A DNA stretch of 37,604 bases. It comes from JAKQHY01 sp034429475 (lineage in GTDB: Bacteria > Chloroflexota > Anaerolineae > B4-G1 > SLSP01). The stretch is taken from NCBI GenBank assembly GCA_034429475.1, contig DAOUGD010000340.1, forward strand, positions 1 to 37,604. Direction: 5' to 3'. Below the pieces are notes generated by a model that worked only from the letters and a program-made list of their open reading frames with translations, searched no databases and was not told the DNA's origin. Below are positions 37,586 through 37,604 of this stretch, in pieces. The position numbers were made by a program, and so were the translations under genes. Position 1 is the first letter of the stretch, and the number at the start of each line of letters is the position of its first letter.

Positions 37586-37604
37586 GCAGCGCCACCGGCG
37601 CTGC
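37586..37604 (+). other. Hairpin at the window end
   Basis: GCAGCGCCaccGGCGCTGC is a perfect 8-bp stem with a 3-base loop, preceded by a GCGC-GAAA-GCGC stem (37569-37580). They could end the hydrolase transcript, but the window stops before any T-run. Confidence 0.4.

Overview
The window is a GC-rich bacterial chromosomal segment with short intergenic spaces. Gene content and style suggest a Chloroflexota bacterium (Anaerolineae/Caldilineae-like). This is inference: there is no rRNA or other phylogenetic marker here, and I see no tRNA, rRNA, CRISPR array, phage or IS transposase gene.

Layout. 131-5882: galT, a PhoB/PhoR-like pair, a receiver-kinase hybrid and a V4R-like sensor protein, then a TPR protein (5999-7840) and an MFS transporter (7916-9103). 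9185-12405: a folding block with a membrane-anchored fusion of two cyclophilin domains and a DsbA-like thioredoxin domain, a third stand-alone cyclophilin and a YbhB-type lipoprotein. 12443-14551, minus strand: a TIM-barrel sugar isomerase and a saccharopine-dehydrogenase-like enzyme. 14746-18389: de novo NAD synthesis, with NadC and NadA fused in one polypeptide and followed by NadB, so the complete aspartate-to-nicotinate-mononucleotide route is encoded by two genes. 18610-21156: a large secreted beta-helix protein. 21553-23876: a second PhoB/PhoR-like pair.

23928-26048 is a less GC-rich island of poorly conserved membrane or exported proteins; one appears frameshifted at an A7 run. 26077-27925, minus strand, is a higB-higA toxin-antitoxin operon coupled to a YcaQ/AlkX-type DNA glycosylase, with a clear promoter and palindromic operator. 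28149-37561 holds an RspA/ManD-type sugar-acid dehydratase, a third receiver-kinase hybrid, a cytoplasmic sulfatase, a PII-like protein overlapping a Na+/Ca2+ exchanger, an old-yellow-enzyme/Fe-S oxidoreductase and an apiosidase-like glycoside hydrolase. With galT and the isomerase these point to plant or algal polysaccharide and sugar-acid use.

The most unusual feature is not a gene. At least thirteen intergenic spaces carry short tandem repeats with 7-, 9- or about 10-bp periods. Most have a second, inverted arm, so the array could fold as a long hairpin. Each sits just upstream of a start codon, and the unit sequence differs from site to site while the architecture is the same. Other mobile-type repeats include REP-like hairpins, a possible MITE at 3741-3941, and a REP-like insertion read in frame inside the glycoside hydrolase gene.
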